A stretch of DNA of 64,000 bases from Warburgia ugandensis (GCA_035236585.1 CP141128.1:51635257-51699256); one strand, 5' to 3'; shown: positions 46,034-58,783, numbered from the stretch's first letter. Notes: generated by a model not told the origin, from the sequence alone. Translations and numbers: made by a program.

Positions 46034-46399
46034 ACGTACATTGCAGTTCCAGCGGAAATACTTGGAATAATTCTACCATTTCTACTAGGAGTAGCCTTTT
46101 TAGTGCTAGCTGAACATAAAGTAATGGCTTTTGTGCAATGTTGAAAGGGTCCTAATGTAGTGAGATTGTTCGGATTATTACAACCTCTAGCAGATAGTTC
46201 AAAATTGATTCTAAAAGAACCAATTTCACCAAGTAGTGCTAATTTCTCCCTTTTTAGAATGGCTCCAGTGGCTACATTTTTGTTAAGTTTGGTCGCTCGG
46301 GCCATTGTACCTTTTGATTATGATATGGTATTGTCAAATCCGAACATAGGGCTACTTTATTTGTTTGCCATATCTTCACTAGGTGTTTATGGAATTATC
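46034..46399 (+). pseudogene. nad1: Mitochondrial nad1 exon 1 fragment in the nucleus
   Basis: NADH dehydrogenase subunit 1 of respiratory complex I, exon 1 only. The frame runs unbroken in register for 122 codons from ACG (46034), which in plant mitochondria is an RNA-edited start codon, to GVYGII. I recall exon 1 as 129 codons, so the last seven and the intron are absent. Recognisable parts include [12 protein letters not shown] and [14 protein letters not shown]. Genomic, unedited codons are kept (for example CGG where edited protein has Trp), so the source was mitochondrial DNA, not cDNA. Codon 37 is TGA and codon 36 TGT where the usual protein has Arg-Arg: both fit C-to-T change in CGN codons, as expected of nuclear methylated DNA. 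It is not expressed as a complete protein. Confidence 0.92.
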
Positions 46400-47405
46400 T
46401 AAAGGAAGAAAAGCATATATGAAATCCCAAAGTTAAGTAGCAAATAACACTAAAAGAGAGCTTGATTTCAATGTGTCTCACCCACTTCTGCTTGGAAAAT
46501 TCGTATGAAACATAGGCTATATATAGATGAGTGGGTTTCTAACATAGGAAGGAGTAAAACCACGAGAAAAGTGGCCCGAGGGTTAGGGAAGTGAATGAGA
46601 AAGATTTGGTAAAAGATGAATTAGAAAGATTATGTCATAAACATGAAATAAGAGAGAGATAAGAAGCATGGGGTGGATGGTTTCTAATTATTAAAAGGGG
46701 GTAGGTATCTTTTTCCTAGAAGGAAAGTGGAGCTCTGTCCCTTCTAATTTTGTAATGTCTAGTTGATGAAAAGTCAAGGAATAGGTAAGTAATAAGGTTT
46801 AGGAAAAATGAATAAATATCTAGGGTTTTGCAGTTATTTGAATTGATGTAGATCTACAATTTCCTATTTAGGAAACCACTTGATCACCAATTAGGAAAGG
46901 GGTGCTTCTTTTTCCTAAGGACATGCCTCCCTCTTTTAACTTGTAACCCTAGCTCAATTGAATGAAAAAAGAGTGAGAGATGGAGGTGGAAAGTAGGTTT
47001 TCTCTCTTGATAGGTCCACCAATGCATAGTCATCTTACCTTTTACATAATTCTCTCACACCTTTTAATTAAACCATGAAAATCCAAATTTAGCAAGTGGA
47101 TCATTGCTTGAATTTTGCTCCAATTGTATGACTGATGTGGAATTTAGCTTAATTGGCTTATGTGGCTCACTTTAAGGGCTTAATTGACTTGGCTTCATGG
47201 CTCCCACCCTAGGCATTAATGGCTTGGCTTGAATTCCTTAGCTTCGCACCTTCTCTCATGGCTTATATGGCGAAGGTGGCTTGAATGGCTTCAATGAAAA
47301 GGTGGTGAAAATGCATGATTTGCTTCATGGGCCCATTTTAGTCACCATTAGCTCTTCCAATTACTTCCATTAATCCATCATATTTACTTGATATGATCTT
47401 GGACC

Positions 47406-47990
47406 TTGATCTAAAAGATCATTTACCTCATCAATGGACTAGTCTATATCAAAATCACAGTTAAAGTGTGTTACACATGCATCAAGTGGGTTTAGGATAG
47501 ACAATGGACTAACATCTTAGAGTAGAACTTCAATTAAATTGACTACACAAGAATCATCTAAGTCTAGATGCTAATGATTAGTATTAAAAACAATGAGCTT
47601 GACTTTCATATTGTTGAAGGATGATTTCATTAGACCATTTCTATAGTTCATGATGGAATTAGATGTTGCCAAAAATAGATGTCCAAGAATGACTGGGATA
47701 TAATTAATGGGGTCGGCTCAATATCTAGAACAATAAAATCTATAGGAAAGTAAAATTAGTCCACCTATATTAGAACATCCTCAACCATACCACATGGAAT
47801 CTTTACCGATCCATCAGTTAACTACAATGTGGTATTGGTTGGTTTGAGGTCACTGAACCTTAGTTGCTTATGGATAGATAATGATAACATGTTTACACTA
47901 GCCCCTAAATCAAGTAATGCCCTATTAATGACATGGTTTTCTATAACACAATAAATGGTAGGACAACCTAAATCTCTAAACTTTGGAGGG
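47406..47990 (-). pseudogene. Gypsy protease region and linker (element with LTR at 49585)
   Basis: Colinear with 16500-16660 followed by 25265-25620 of element 1, which proves those two parts were once continuous. Protease C-terminal sequence is visible but broken. Confidence 0.72.
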
Positions 47991-48660
47991 GTCTGGTGCT
48001 AGATTAAAGAGCTCACCTACTCAGTTAGGAAGGCTTTCTTTTGCACACTAATCTTTCACTTTTGTGTGCATAGCTCTTTATGAAATTTGGCATAAGTAGA
48101 AAAGTCTTTAATAGCATTAAGTAATGGAACATTGATTTGAACATGTTTAAAAAAATCCATTATCTCATTGAAATTGGTTACTTTCTTTGTCTTGTTCAAT
48201 AGTTGAGGGATGGGGCTTTAAGCACATAAGGTGCCTCCATCTAGGCATCTAATCTCTGGAACATACCTTCAACCTTGTCCATTGTTTTAGTCAAGGAGTC
48301 AAGCTTATGTGACATATCTGAGGTTACTTCTATTTCATATAGCCCTCCTTTCTTTTGAGGCTAGGTAGTTCTCTCTCTCTCCTACTATAATAGTCCCATT
48401 ATGGGGAATTATCAGCTAAAGCTTGAAAAAGTTCCCAGGCCTTTGTTTCATTTTTCAACGTGAGGGCCCTTCACTAGCTGCAACTACCATTTGTCTATTT
48501 TGAGGTGTTAATGCCCCATAGAAATACTAAACTTGCTGCTATTTTTCAAATCCAAGGTGGGGTTACTTTTGGAACAATTCATTCCACCTTTCCCAACATT
48601 CATAATATTACTCATCATCTATTTCCTGAAAATTAATGATCTTCCTACGAAGGGCATGGT
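47991..48660 (-). pseudogene. Gypsy gag remnant (element with LTR at 49585)
   Basis: Colinear with 25640-27000 of element 1, with large deletions. Only parts of the linker and gag core are left; a jump to leader sequence occurs near 48655. Confidence 0.65.
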
Positions 48661-49557
48661 TTTATAGAAGAAGGTGTTTAGACCTCAACAACTGTCAACA
48701 AAAGGTGTGTGAAAATCACTTTAATTTTGGATAACCACTATAACTATAATGCTAAGAAGTCACTAGAGTAACAATAGATCTTCTCCTTCTAAAAGGGTCC
48801 TACAAGCTCGAAACCCTAACTCTTTTGCTACTTGATTCTAAATTATGATTCAAGTGTTGGGATCATGAACATGCGAAGAATTGATTTGATTACTTAAGTG
48901 GGCCAAGGATCTAGTGATGAAATACAATCCTTATTTTATGAGGGTTCCCAATTGGGCCCATACAATCAATGTGTTCCATCCCCCATAAAGCAACAGACGT
49001 GTAATGCAATACAATAAAAGGAAATTAATGCATACTTATATGTTATCTAGCAAAGTAAACTTTATTAAATAGGTGCAATCTAATGTAAAACCCTAAATAT
49101 GATGCAACAAGTATAATGAATGACCCTAATCTATATGCAATACACTACCAACCAATATGCAAACTAAACTAAATGCAACTACACTAAGAATATAAAAGAG
49201 AGTGAGAGAAGTTTACAGTAGAGTTTCTGATGAAGATCAAGTGTGGGCCACCATAGCCCACACTTGGCCTGTATTATTACAACTTCATTTAAATGAAATA
49301 AATAATTACAAATTATAATTAAGCATCAATACAAGTTCACTTAGAAACCTAATCTAAGAAAGCAAAGAAATCCTAATTAAGTTGATGAAGCTCTGGCCCA
49401 AAGGATCACCACCACTCCTTTTGCCAAATTTCCCTCGCACAAAACAAAGAAAAATGGTCAATTTGTGAGGAGTTAACAAAATATGCAAGAATGCAAAAAC
49501 CCTAATCTAATGCAACCTAAAAAATTGACTAAAGATAAACAATCTAAACAGATATTC
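48661..49557 (-). mobile_element. Gypsy leader
   Basis: Non-coding leader with the conserved block at 48660-48980 and the GATCAAGTGTGGGCCACCAT stretch at 49235. Confidence 0.75.
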
Positions 49558-49575
49558 TCCCCGGCAACAGCACCA
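49558..49575 (-). other. tRNA-Asp primer-binding site
   Basis: The + strand TCCCCGGCAACAGCACCA differs from the plant tRNA-Asp 3' end at two positions, both consistent with CpG decay (CGGCG to CAGCA). It lies 9 bp from the LTR. Confidence 0.88.
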
Positions 49576-49584
49576 AAAACTTGG

Positions 49585-52270
49585 TGTAGCTTTAAAATTA
49601 TTCATAAGCACACAAATCAAATTAGTAATTGCACATGAGGGAGGTCAATCCCATGAGTAGTCTCACAAAATATACGATTGATTAGATCTTATTTAAGTTG
49701 CTTATCTTAGCCAAAGAAAGTTGGTTTTGATCAAACTAGGAGTTTAAACAATATGGAATTGGAAACTTGCACCAAATTAGAAACTACATCTGTAGGAAAA
49801 ATTCTAAAAATAAAGATACTTAATGAAATTAGAAACTTTTCTAACTAACATGCATTTAATAAAAGAAACTAATGCAAAAATAGAATGAATGAATATAGGA
49901 AACTTGCTAAAAATGAAACTTTCTAAACTAACAATTTTCTAAACCTAAAATTAAACTTGCAAAAAATAAAACCTTCTTAAACTAAATTAGAAACTTCCTA
50001 AACTAGCTAGGATGTCAACAACTAACTAACTACTGCTAAACTAAGACTAACTAATCAAATAAGCAAAACTTCAAAATAATTTATTCAAGCACCATGTGCA
50101 TGAACCTTGGAGTTGTGTGCATGTTCATGGGTTGATTTGATGGCCAGAATACATAAAGGAAATGCTTGTTAACATGAAATCTAATGAAAGTAACTAAATA
50201 ACCTCAAGAAATAAATGGGATCCTAAGGAATCAAGAAAAAAAGGTGTATGAAGTGCTGGAAACTATGCAAGAACATTCAATGGAAAAATTCTAGAAATAT
50301 AGGTGCATGAAACTCAAATCAACTGAGGCATGAATTGAAACTTAGAAAGAACTTTTCATGAAAGATAACACTCAAGAATTGAAGTACTTTACTACTAGAA
50401 TCAAACATGAACATAATATTCAAACAATTTTATTGATTGAATGGTAAAATACATCAAATAATGAAGTCCTTGTTACATAGATGAGAACTTGAAAGGTATG
50501 CACTCTTCCAATGCTTGTAAATTGATTCAAATCAAACATGAAGCCCACTCCAACAACCTTAAACTACACTTAGATAACATACAAGTGAAACCCAACAAGA
50601 ATTCAAGAGAAAAGAGAGTCGAAGAATGGGAATGAATTAAAGAAAAAGATGCCTAAATCTAGCTCCAAAACCAAGTGAAAAATGAGGACAATAGGAATAA
50701 GAACAAGAAGACTCATAAAGCTACTTCTGCTATTGGATGTCACTAATAGAGATAAAATAACTTGGATCATGAATGAATAATCAAGAAAAAGTAGAGAGAT
50801 GGAAGCAAATATGCAAGGGAAAAACAAAGAAGATTTATGCATATGAAATTGAAGAACAAAACCAGAGCAAACTAAGGAATGAAAGTAAGATACTAACCTA
50901 GAATTAAAGTGAAAAATCAAGGGAAAAATACTTGAAGAATGAAAAGAAGAATAGCCACAAGAAAACTAAAGTCTAAAAGTTCCAAAGATCATCAAAAGTA
51001 GTGTGCTTCTTTCAAGGTTTTTCACCAAAACCTCTACTTGAAAATTGTGGGAAAATCCTTGAGGTTTTATAGAGTTTTGAATTTCCAAATTGACTAGATC
51101 CTATTCTAAGAAGACAAGAGAAAATTAGAACCATGACTCTAAGTGGGAAAGTTAGGTGGAGATTAGAGATAAGACAGTGGAAAGTGGAGGACTTTAAGAA
51201 AGGAGGAACAAGGTGGCAAGGAGGGAAATGCCACTTTTTTAGAGTGGTGCTCCTCCCCCTTGTTTAAAATCATGAAAACCTAGTTGGGTGAGGAAGGTAT
51301 GAAAGGAAAAGGAAATAAGGTAGGAAAGAGGAATGAGAGTGAAAAGTGAAAAGTGAAAAGAGAGGTGGTTGACTAAAATTAGGACAAGAGGTGGAATGGT
51401 TGGAATTAGAAGCTGGGGGGAGGCATCACTTTTTTAGGAAGGTGGTGTAGAACTCCTCCCTTCTAATTATGGGAGGGGGTAGGTAGGAAAGAGAGAGAAA
51501 AGAAGGGGGAAAAGAAAGAGAAATTAAGGAAATTTGACTTGGTTTCTCTCTTTATTGTCCATCTATGCATGCATATCTTACTATGTTGATTATCACCTAA
51601 ATTCCTTTCTAATTATATCCTTTGAATTTTACTATTTCACATAGGATAATTGCTTGAAAAGTTTCCTCCAGTAGTATGACTCCATGTGGCAAGGCTCATA
51701 TGGCTTGAATTACTTACTTTGATGGCTCATTGATTGATGTCTAAGTCCCTTGGCTTCAAAACTTGAATGTCTTAGCTTCCTCAGGTTTCCTTGTTAAACT
51801 AGGAAACCTCATTCATAGTTCCAATCCTCATGCAAAGGTGATGGAATTGTATGGATTTTTATATGGTCCAATTTTTGTCACCTTTAATGCATCCAATTGA
51901 TTCCTTGAAATTCATTTTCTTTCCTTAAGATGATATTGAACCCTGATTTAGCTTTGAAATCTTAAAATTTGTGTCTTTGTGCATCTTTTGATCTTGATCT
52001 TCAAATCTTATCTTACTTGATCTTGGTCATTGGATCATCTTCTCAGCACCTACAAAAGAGTAAAAACCTTAACTAAATATTAAAACATTTACAATTATTC
52101 ACATATTTATTATGGATTAGCTGCTAAACTTGCCAAATATCAAACTTTTGAATTATTAGGTTAGAAATGCATATGTTATAAATTTCAGAAAAAACCTAGA
52201 ATAATGTCTATAATTTATAACACATGGACTACTAATTGGATACTTTTTATACAGAATTGAACACTTATCA
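49585..52270 (-). mobile_element. 5' LTR, family A (TGTAGC subfamily)
   Basis: Starts TGTAGCTTTAAAATTATTC and ends GAACACTTATCA, 2.69 kb. It adjoins the best-preserved tRNA-Asp primer site in the window. The right neighbour is protease sequence of another gypsy copy. Confidence 0.85.
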
Positions 52271-52431
52271 GAAAGTAAAACTAGTCCACCTATATTAGAA
52301 CATCCTCAACCATACCACATGGAATCTTCACTGATCTTTCTACTAATTGCAATGTGGTATTATCGGTTTAAGGTCACCTAATCCTAGTTGCTCATAGACA
52401 GAATGTGGCAATAAATTTACACTAGCCCCTA
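52271..52431 (-). pseudogene. Gypsy protease fragment, third copy
   Basis: Matches 47750-47910 (ACTAGTCCACCTATATTAGAACATCCTCAACC... and so on). It continues at 55539 after a solo LTR; CCCTA at 52427-52431 is repeated at 55539-55543. Confidence 0.75.
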
Positions 52432-53565
52432 TGTTGTGATTTTAAGTTAAACTAGAAAGTGCAAGAACCGATTGTAGTAATTCACGCAATGGAGGTCAAT
52501 CCCATGAGAAATTGAATGATTGTGCGATTAGTGGTCCATACTTAAATTATTTAATCTAGCCAAAGATAGTGAGATTTTTCTAAACTAAGAATGGAAACTT
52601 AACATAAATGAAAACATGAAATATGGAAATATGCTAAAAGTAAAACATGTTAAAGTTAACTACTTTCCTAAAAACACGCTTTCTAAAAATAAAACTTTCC
52701 TAAGATTAAAAACCTTCTAAATTTAGAACTTGACTAAATTAATTTTCTAAGCATGAAAATTGGAAACTTTGCAAATCTGACTAAGGGAACTACTATAAGG
52801 AAATTAAGTAATAAATCTACCACTTCCCTAAACTAAACTTTCTAAACATAGAAATTAGAAACTTTCTAAATGAGAAGTTAATTGAAACTAATATACAAGA
52901 CCAAGTCAACTACTTTCTATGCAATGAATGCAATAACATAACTATGCAAGATCCATGTGCATGGAACAAGATGCTTTGCGTCTTAATCCTAAATGCAAAC
53001 CCTCTTACAAAATAAAATGCAATGCATTGAAGGTAGTGATAAAGGGAAAAATTGCATGGAACAAAGATAACATAAGATGACAAACTAGTACAAAAGAATA
53101 GCATCAAGTACCATGCACATGACACCTAGAGTGATGCGCATGGTCCTAAAATGTTAAAGTGTAATTCTTACTTAATCAAGCAACTAGATGAAGCATATAA
53201 GCAAAAATTAAACTATTAACCAGAACTTCAAGATCTGATTACAACCCTTTCATCAATCACTCACCAAAAACCTTTCCAAACCTCTTTAAGACCATGCACA
53301 TAGAACAAATGTTATGTGCATTGAACTAAGGTGATTATGGATGGTTTTTGTGCTTGGATTGAGAGGTATTTAAATGAGTAACTTTCTAGAATAATGAACT
53401 AATAAAAAGATAACTCAAGAAAATTCATCAACAAGATTGAATCAATACCCTAATGCTTCATTTATTCAAGGGAAAATATTAAAAAGATGGTACGCAACAT
53501 TCATGGAGTGTGCGCACCATGCTTACATCATATCAACTTCAAAAGAAATCTTCAATACAACCTCT

Positions 53566-53683
53566 AATCCCTCCTAAACCAGTAAGCACGATAAGGAAGA
53601 TCCAACAAGAAGAAGAAATGAATTAATCCCTCCTAAACCAATAAGCATGATAAGGAAGATCCAACAAGAAGTAGAAATGAACC
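53566..53683. repeat. Tandem duplication, 59-bp unit
   Basis: AATCCCTCCTAAACCAGTAAGC at 53566 is repeated at 53625 with a few changes; both units include GATAAGGAAGATCCAACAAG. Confidence 0.88.
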
Positions 53684-54531
53684 ATGAAAAAGGACTAAGG
53701 AAAAAACAACTTAGAAAGGCAAGGAATCAAGGATTTAGGCAAACTAAAGATGGAAATAAGTAAGCAAACAGCTAAGGAAGAAACTAACCTTGTAATTGAA
53801 GATCAAAGATGATTGAAATACTAAGAATGAGTGGCTCCATAAAAGGATACATTAAAGAGTTTCAAAAGAGGGAAGATTGGGATGCCTCCTCTTTTGGAGT
53901 AGGCATTCCTTTTCTCCCAAATTGCTATGCATTGAATTCATTTTTTGGGGGTCTATATATAATTTGTTTCTGGAGTTTTCTGAGGTGATTTAAAGAAAAG
54001 ATAGGGTGGAAATGAGATCAAAAGAAGATTGGATGGCTAGGATTAGGATATGAGTGGCTGCCTAGTGTTTATTAAAGAAAAAAACATAGTGGGAGAATTG
54101 ATGGGAGCACCTACTTTTTAGGAAGGGGTTCCTTAAAAATAGGATGAGGTGGTAGGTGAGATAGAAGAAGACAAGGAGAGGAAATTGAAGATGGAAAGAG
54201 AGGTAGAGAGGTGGATTGGAAAGTGGTATTGGTGGCATGAAAGGATTGGCTCATAGAGAATGGAATGGGAAGGGGCTTCTACCCTTTAGGATCTAGGTGT
54301 GGAGCTCCTTTCCTTAAAGATTTTCACATGGAAAAATAAGGTTCCACAAGGAGAAAATCATTAGAGAGATTTGGGATGTGAAAAGGAAAGAGATAAGGGA
54401 TGAGATGGAGGTGATGATGTCGCAACATGGGAATGGTCCAACTATTGGTGGGAGGTTCCACTTTCCTAGGAAAGAGGCGTCTCCTCCTTTGGTTTTCACA
54501 TGAAATTCCTATGGGAGTGAGAGAGATATGG

Positions 54532-54533
<2 letters not shown>

Positions 54534-54591
<58 letters not shown>
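54534..54591. repeat. (AT)n microsatellite
   Basis: 58 bp of pure alternating AT inside the solo LTR. Confidence 0.95.
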
Positions 54592-54593
<2 letters not shown>

Positions 54594-55538
54594 ATAGTGG
54601 TAGCCCTTGAATGAAGAATGAATTGTAACGATAGGGTGAAGAGGTGGCTTCCTAAGAAGTGGGGATTCGTTGGATAGTTTAGGTGGAACTCTAGGATTAG
54701 CTGGCTAGTTGAAATGGAAGTTTAAGAAGTTGGGAGAGTTTTAGAAAGGTAGGAATGTATGGTGGGAAAGTGCCAATTCATAGTGGTTTTGTATGGTGAG
54801 GTGGAAAGTGAGAAAATCATGGAAAAATAAGAAAAATGAAGTGGTATCTTCTTATTGGTCCACATGCTACCTTATTCAAGTGGATTTTTTCTCAATTTCA
54901 AAATAATCCTAAAAAATTCTAGGATATTTCTTTGGATTTTCCTCCAATCATGGCCATCCATATAGCTTGGCTTAAGTGGCTTCATGGCTTTCTTTGAGAG
55001 CTCATTTGGCTTAGCTTAGTGGCTCAACCCCTTGGCTTTAATGCTAGCTAGGATCCTTAGCTTGTCACCTTCTTCGTGGCTTACATGGCCTAGATGACTA
55101 AAGTGATGCCATGCAAGGGTGCTGGACTTTGCATGGCTTATGCATGGGTCAACTTTAGCTACCTTTGACTTCTCCAAATCCATATTTTGTGTGCCTTAAG
55201 GTGATCTTAATCCTTGATCTCACGTTTGATTGATGACATGTGGGACTTGACTTGATCTTTTGATCTTGATATTCAATTTTCATCTCAATCAATCACGGTC
55301 ATCGGATCATCATCTCTCTTCCTACAAAAAGTAAAAAACTCTAATTAAATCCTAGAAAAATATGATTATTCATATACTTACCCTAGATTGGCCTCTTAAC
55401 CTACAAATTATTAAAATTTTTGTATCTTTTATGTCAGAAATGCATGTGCTATAATATTTTTATCAAAAATCCTAATTTACCCCTATAACACATGAGTAAC
55501 TAATTGAGTGGTTTTAGTACAAAATTAAAAACTTATAA

Positions 55539-56727
55539 CCCTAAATATAGTAGTTTCCTATCAATGACATAATCTCCAATAACACAAGAAATGATAGGAC
55601 AACCTAGATCTCTAACGTGCAAGTGGGGTTGGTGATGGATTAAATTACTTGCTCAATTAGGAAGGCTTTCTCTTGCATATTAATCTTTTACTTTTGTGTG
55701 CAGAGCTCTTTAAGGAATTTGACATAAGGAGGAATATCTTTGATAGCATTGAGAATCGGAATATTTATTTGCACATGTTTGAACACATCTTTGTCTCATT
55801 GAAATTAGTTCCTTTCTGCTTCTTATTTAACAATAGAGGGAATGGGGCTTTAAGCACATAACATGCCTCCACTATAAGCTCCAATGGAGTAGGAGATTTC
55901 ACTCTTTTTTCTTTCTCATGTCTTTTAGCTGGTTCATTCTCCTGTAGTATTTCCTTGAGCTGCCTTATGTTGTTGTCAACCTAATGGCCACTCCCAAGGG
56001 TAGTTATGGACTTTGCTTACTCATGTGGTCTACTTAAACTTGACTCTATTTCAAACTGACCCTTAGAGTTTGGAATTGGCGGACTAGGAAACTGTCCCTT
56101 TCCTCTATCATTCAATGTAGCAGACAACTAGCTCATTTGCATTTCTAATTTGGAAATATCTTTGGAATTTATAGTTGATCTCTATCTACTCTCATTCTGG
56201 ATATTGTGTAAGGCCTTCTTAATCTCCTTTATCCCTTAAGGAGCAACTTTATATTGTCATCAACTAATGGTTTCTTTGGTTGTTGAGGAAGCTCAAAACT
56301 AGGTGCTTGCAAGGGAACTTAAGCTTTAAAAAAGTTTTGTCCAAGGGGTTCATAGATGGACATCCTTGGTAATTATTTTTTACCATGACAAGCTAGGATA
56401 CCTAGCCCATCCTGGATTATAAGTCGTAGAGTAAGGATTATTGCTAGGAGTGTGATATGCATTCAGTGCATTCACTTGTTCCAAAGATGTTCAATGTACA
56501 AACTATTAGATGGACATGTTGAAGTTAAGTGTGCCAGGTTGAAAAAAATTGAACAAACCTTTTGTAGAGGTTTTGTGGATGCATTAGCAACGATAATAGC
56601 ATCTAGTTTAGCATTCATTGTCCGAAACATATTTTTAAACTTGTCCAAACATCCCTTTATAGCATCTATCCTAAAATAGTTATATGTGGTCACTCTATTT
56701 CATACGGGCCTCCTTTCTTTTGAGTCT

Positions 56728-56775
<48 letters not shown>

Positions 56776-57500
56776 GTAGAATAATCCCATTGCAGAAAAT
56801 TCTTAGCTACAGTATGGAAGAACTCCCAGGCCTCTGTCTCATTTTTCAACATGTGGGCCCCTTTGTCTATTTTAAGGTATCAGTGCCTCATAGAAGTACT
56901 AAACTTGTTGTCATTTTAAAGCCATGGTGAGGGCAACTTTGTAGCAATTCATTCCCCTTTTTCTAGCATTGATAATACTATTCATCATCTCTTTTCTAGA
57001 AATTGATAATCTCCCTACAAAGGGCATTTATCTTATCGACAGGGAAGAATTTGTTTAGAAACTTGTTAAACAATTGGTCCCATGTAGCAATGGAACTGAC
57101 CTATAAAAAATTCAACCATTATTTGGCCTTATCTTTCAATGAGAAGGGAAATAGCCTAAGTCTACTAAAATCATCCAAAATATTTTAGAATTTGAATGTA
57201 GCACAAATATCAAGGAATTCTTTGATATATAGGTATGGATCCTCTCTCGCAAACATAAAATGTTGAGAGTAATTGTATAACTCCAGGTTTAAGTTCAAAG
57301 TGGTATGCATTTGTGGGTGGTATGGTGATGCATGATGGAGTATTTAGTTGGAGTGGCACATAGAAATCTCTAATGACCTTTTACTCAAGTACAACTTGTG
57401 GGTCAGCCATGGGGTTAGGAATTTGATTTCTCACTCCTTGCTTATGGGTACATGCAATCTCAAGATATAATGGTACTAACTTGGTATTTTGAGATCGATG
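55539..57500 (-). pseudogene. Gypsy protease start and gag, third copy
   Basis: Colinear with element 1 from 25560 to 27480. The gag core is visible on the minus strand at 57000-57180 (LRLFPFSLKDKAK, WDQLFNKFLNKFFPV). The frame 56472-56693 is the linker (IDAIKGCLDKFKNMFRTMNAKL). Broken by stops. Confidence 0.78.
56731..56773. repeat. (CT)n microsatellite
   Basis: 43 bp of CT within gag. The matching place at 26705-26720 has CTCTCTCTCTTCTATTAG and 48366-48382 has a short CT run. Confidence 0.95.
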
Positions 57501-58561
57501 ACCTTGCATGCACTAAAATGAAAAACCTATCTAAATGATGCAACCTAACTCTAAATCTGACTCCTACCTCTATTTGATGCACTATCAATCCTAATGGTTC
57601 ACTAATGACCTGTTTTGATAATATTTGTTAATTTGCAGCGTGGTAGCTTTTAGACCTATTTTTGACAGCTCTTCCTTTTATCCATGCTTTACTATTGCTT
57701 ACTAATTAGGTCATGTCCAAAGTATTTAATACAATTATCATAAAAGGAAGCATTTAAACCTCAATAATCACCAATGAAAGGCATGGGAAAGCCACTATAA
57801 CCATGATTATCTAAAGGCACTAATGTGACAATATATCTCTTCTTTCAAAAAGGGTCCTACGAGCTCAAAACCCTAAGTCTCTTGCTACTTAATTCTAAAT
57901 TAAGCTTTTAAGGGTTAGGATCAAGAGCATATAAGGAATTGATTTGATTACCTAAGTGCATCAAGGATATGGTGATAAAATCCAATCCTTATCTTATAGA
58001 GTTCTTGTGGGACCTAACTATCAATCTGATCAATCCACCATAAAGCAGTAAATGTGTAATGCAATACAAGGAAAAGAAACTAATGCCTACCTATATGCTA
58101 TCTAGCAAAGTAACCTTTGTTAAATAGGTGCAATCTAATGCAACAACCCCAGATAAGATGCAACAAGTATAATGAATGACCCTAAACTATATGTGGGCCA
58201 TCATGTCTAATGAAGTTCAAGTGTGGGCCATCATAACCCACACTTGCCTTATATTATTATAACTCATTTAAAATGAAATAAATAATTGCAAATTATAATA
58301 TGACCTCACTACATGTTCACTCAAAAATCTACTATAAGAAAGCAAGGAAATCCTAATTAAGTTGATGAAGCTTTGGCCCACGCGATCATTGTCGCTCCTT
58401 CTACTAAATTTCCCTCACACAAAAATAAAGACAGATGGTCAAAATTTGTGAGTAATTAGCAAAATATAAAGAATGACACAAAACCCCTAATCTAACTCAA
58501 CTTAAAACTATGACTAGAAATAAACAATCTAAAAAAAGATTGAACCATAAATCATTACAAT
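57501..58561 (-). mobile_element. Gypsy leader, third copy
   Basis: Non-coding leader, with the conserved block at 57620-58040 and the GTGTGGGCCATCATAACCCA stretch at 58222. Confidence 0.75.
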
Positions 58562-58579
58562 TCCATGGTATCAGTGCCA
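58562..58579 (-). other. Degenerate tRNA-Asp primer-binding site
   Basis: About 12 of 18 positions match the tRNA-Asp 3' end; placement 9 bp from the LTR start supports it. Confidence 0.6.
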
Positions 58580-58588
58580 AAAACTTGG

Positions 58589-58783
58589 TGTAGCTTTAAA
58601 ATTACTCTCAAGCACACGAATGAAAGTAGTAATTTGATTGTGAGAGAGGTGGATCTTATTTACTTATCCAAAGAAAGATGGTTATGATTAAACTACGAAT
58701 TTAAACAACATGGAATTGGAAACACAAATTAAATTGGGAACTAAAGGAAACTTTCTGAAAATAAAGATATTCAATACCTATGG
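58589..58783 (-). mobile_element. 5' LTR, third copy, truncated
   Basis: TGTAGCTTTAAAATTACTCTC... colinear with 49585 for about 190 bp (to AAAGATATTCAAT), then an abrupt switch to CACTA sequence. Confidence 0.75.

Larger units (their letters stand above)
45921..46448. repeat. 10-bp direct repeats (AGCAAATAAC) bracketing the mitochondrial insert
   Basis: AGCAAATAAC occurs at 45921-45930 and at 46439-46448. The 508 bp between them are not found in the sister LTR at the matching place near 50900. It could be a target duplication or a microhomology used in end joining. Confidence 0.55.
44310..47405 (-). mobile_element. Family A LTR, minus orientation, with mitochondrial insert
   Basis: Starts TGTAGCTTTAAAATTACTC and is colinear with the LTR at 49585 (TGTAGC subfamily). 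It breaks off near 47405, where protease-linker sequence of a gypsy element begins without the expected LTR terminus. About 500 bp at 45931-46438 is foreign and contains nad1. Confidence 0.75.
52432..55538 (-). mobile_element. Solo LTR, family A, with CCCTA target duplication
   Basis: Starts TGTTGTGATTTTAAGTTAAAC and ends AAAACTTATAA (CA changed to AA), 3.1 kb, the longest in the window. Flanked by CCCTA at 52427-52431 and 55539-55543. The joined flanks (AGCCCCTA...) match the uninterrupted AGCCCCTAAATCAAGTAATG at 47901. Confidence 0.85.

Noticed and set aside
46000..46305. 101-residue frame on the minus strand
   Set aside because: It is the antisense shadow of the nad1 fragment.
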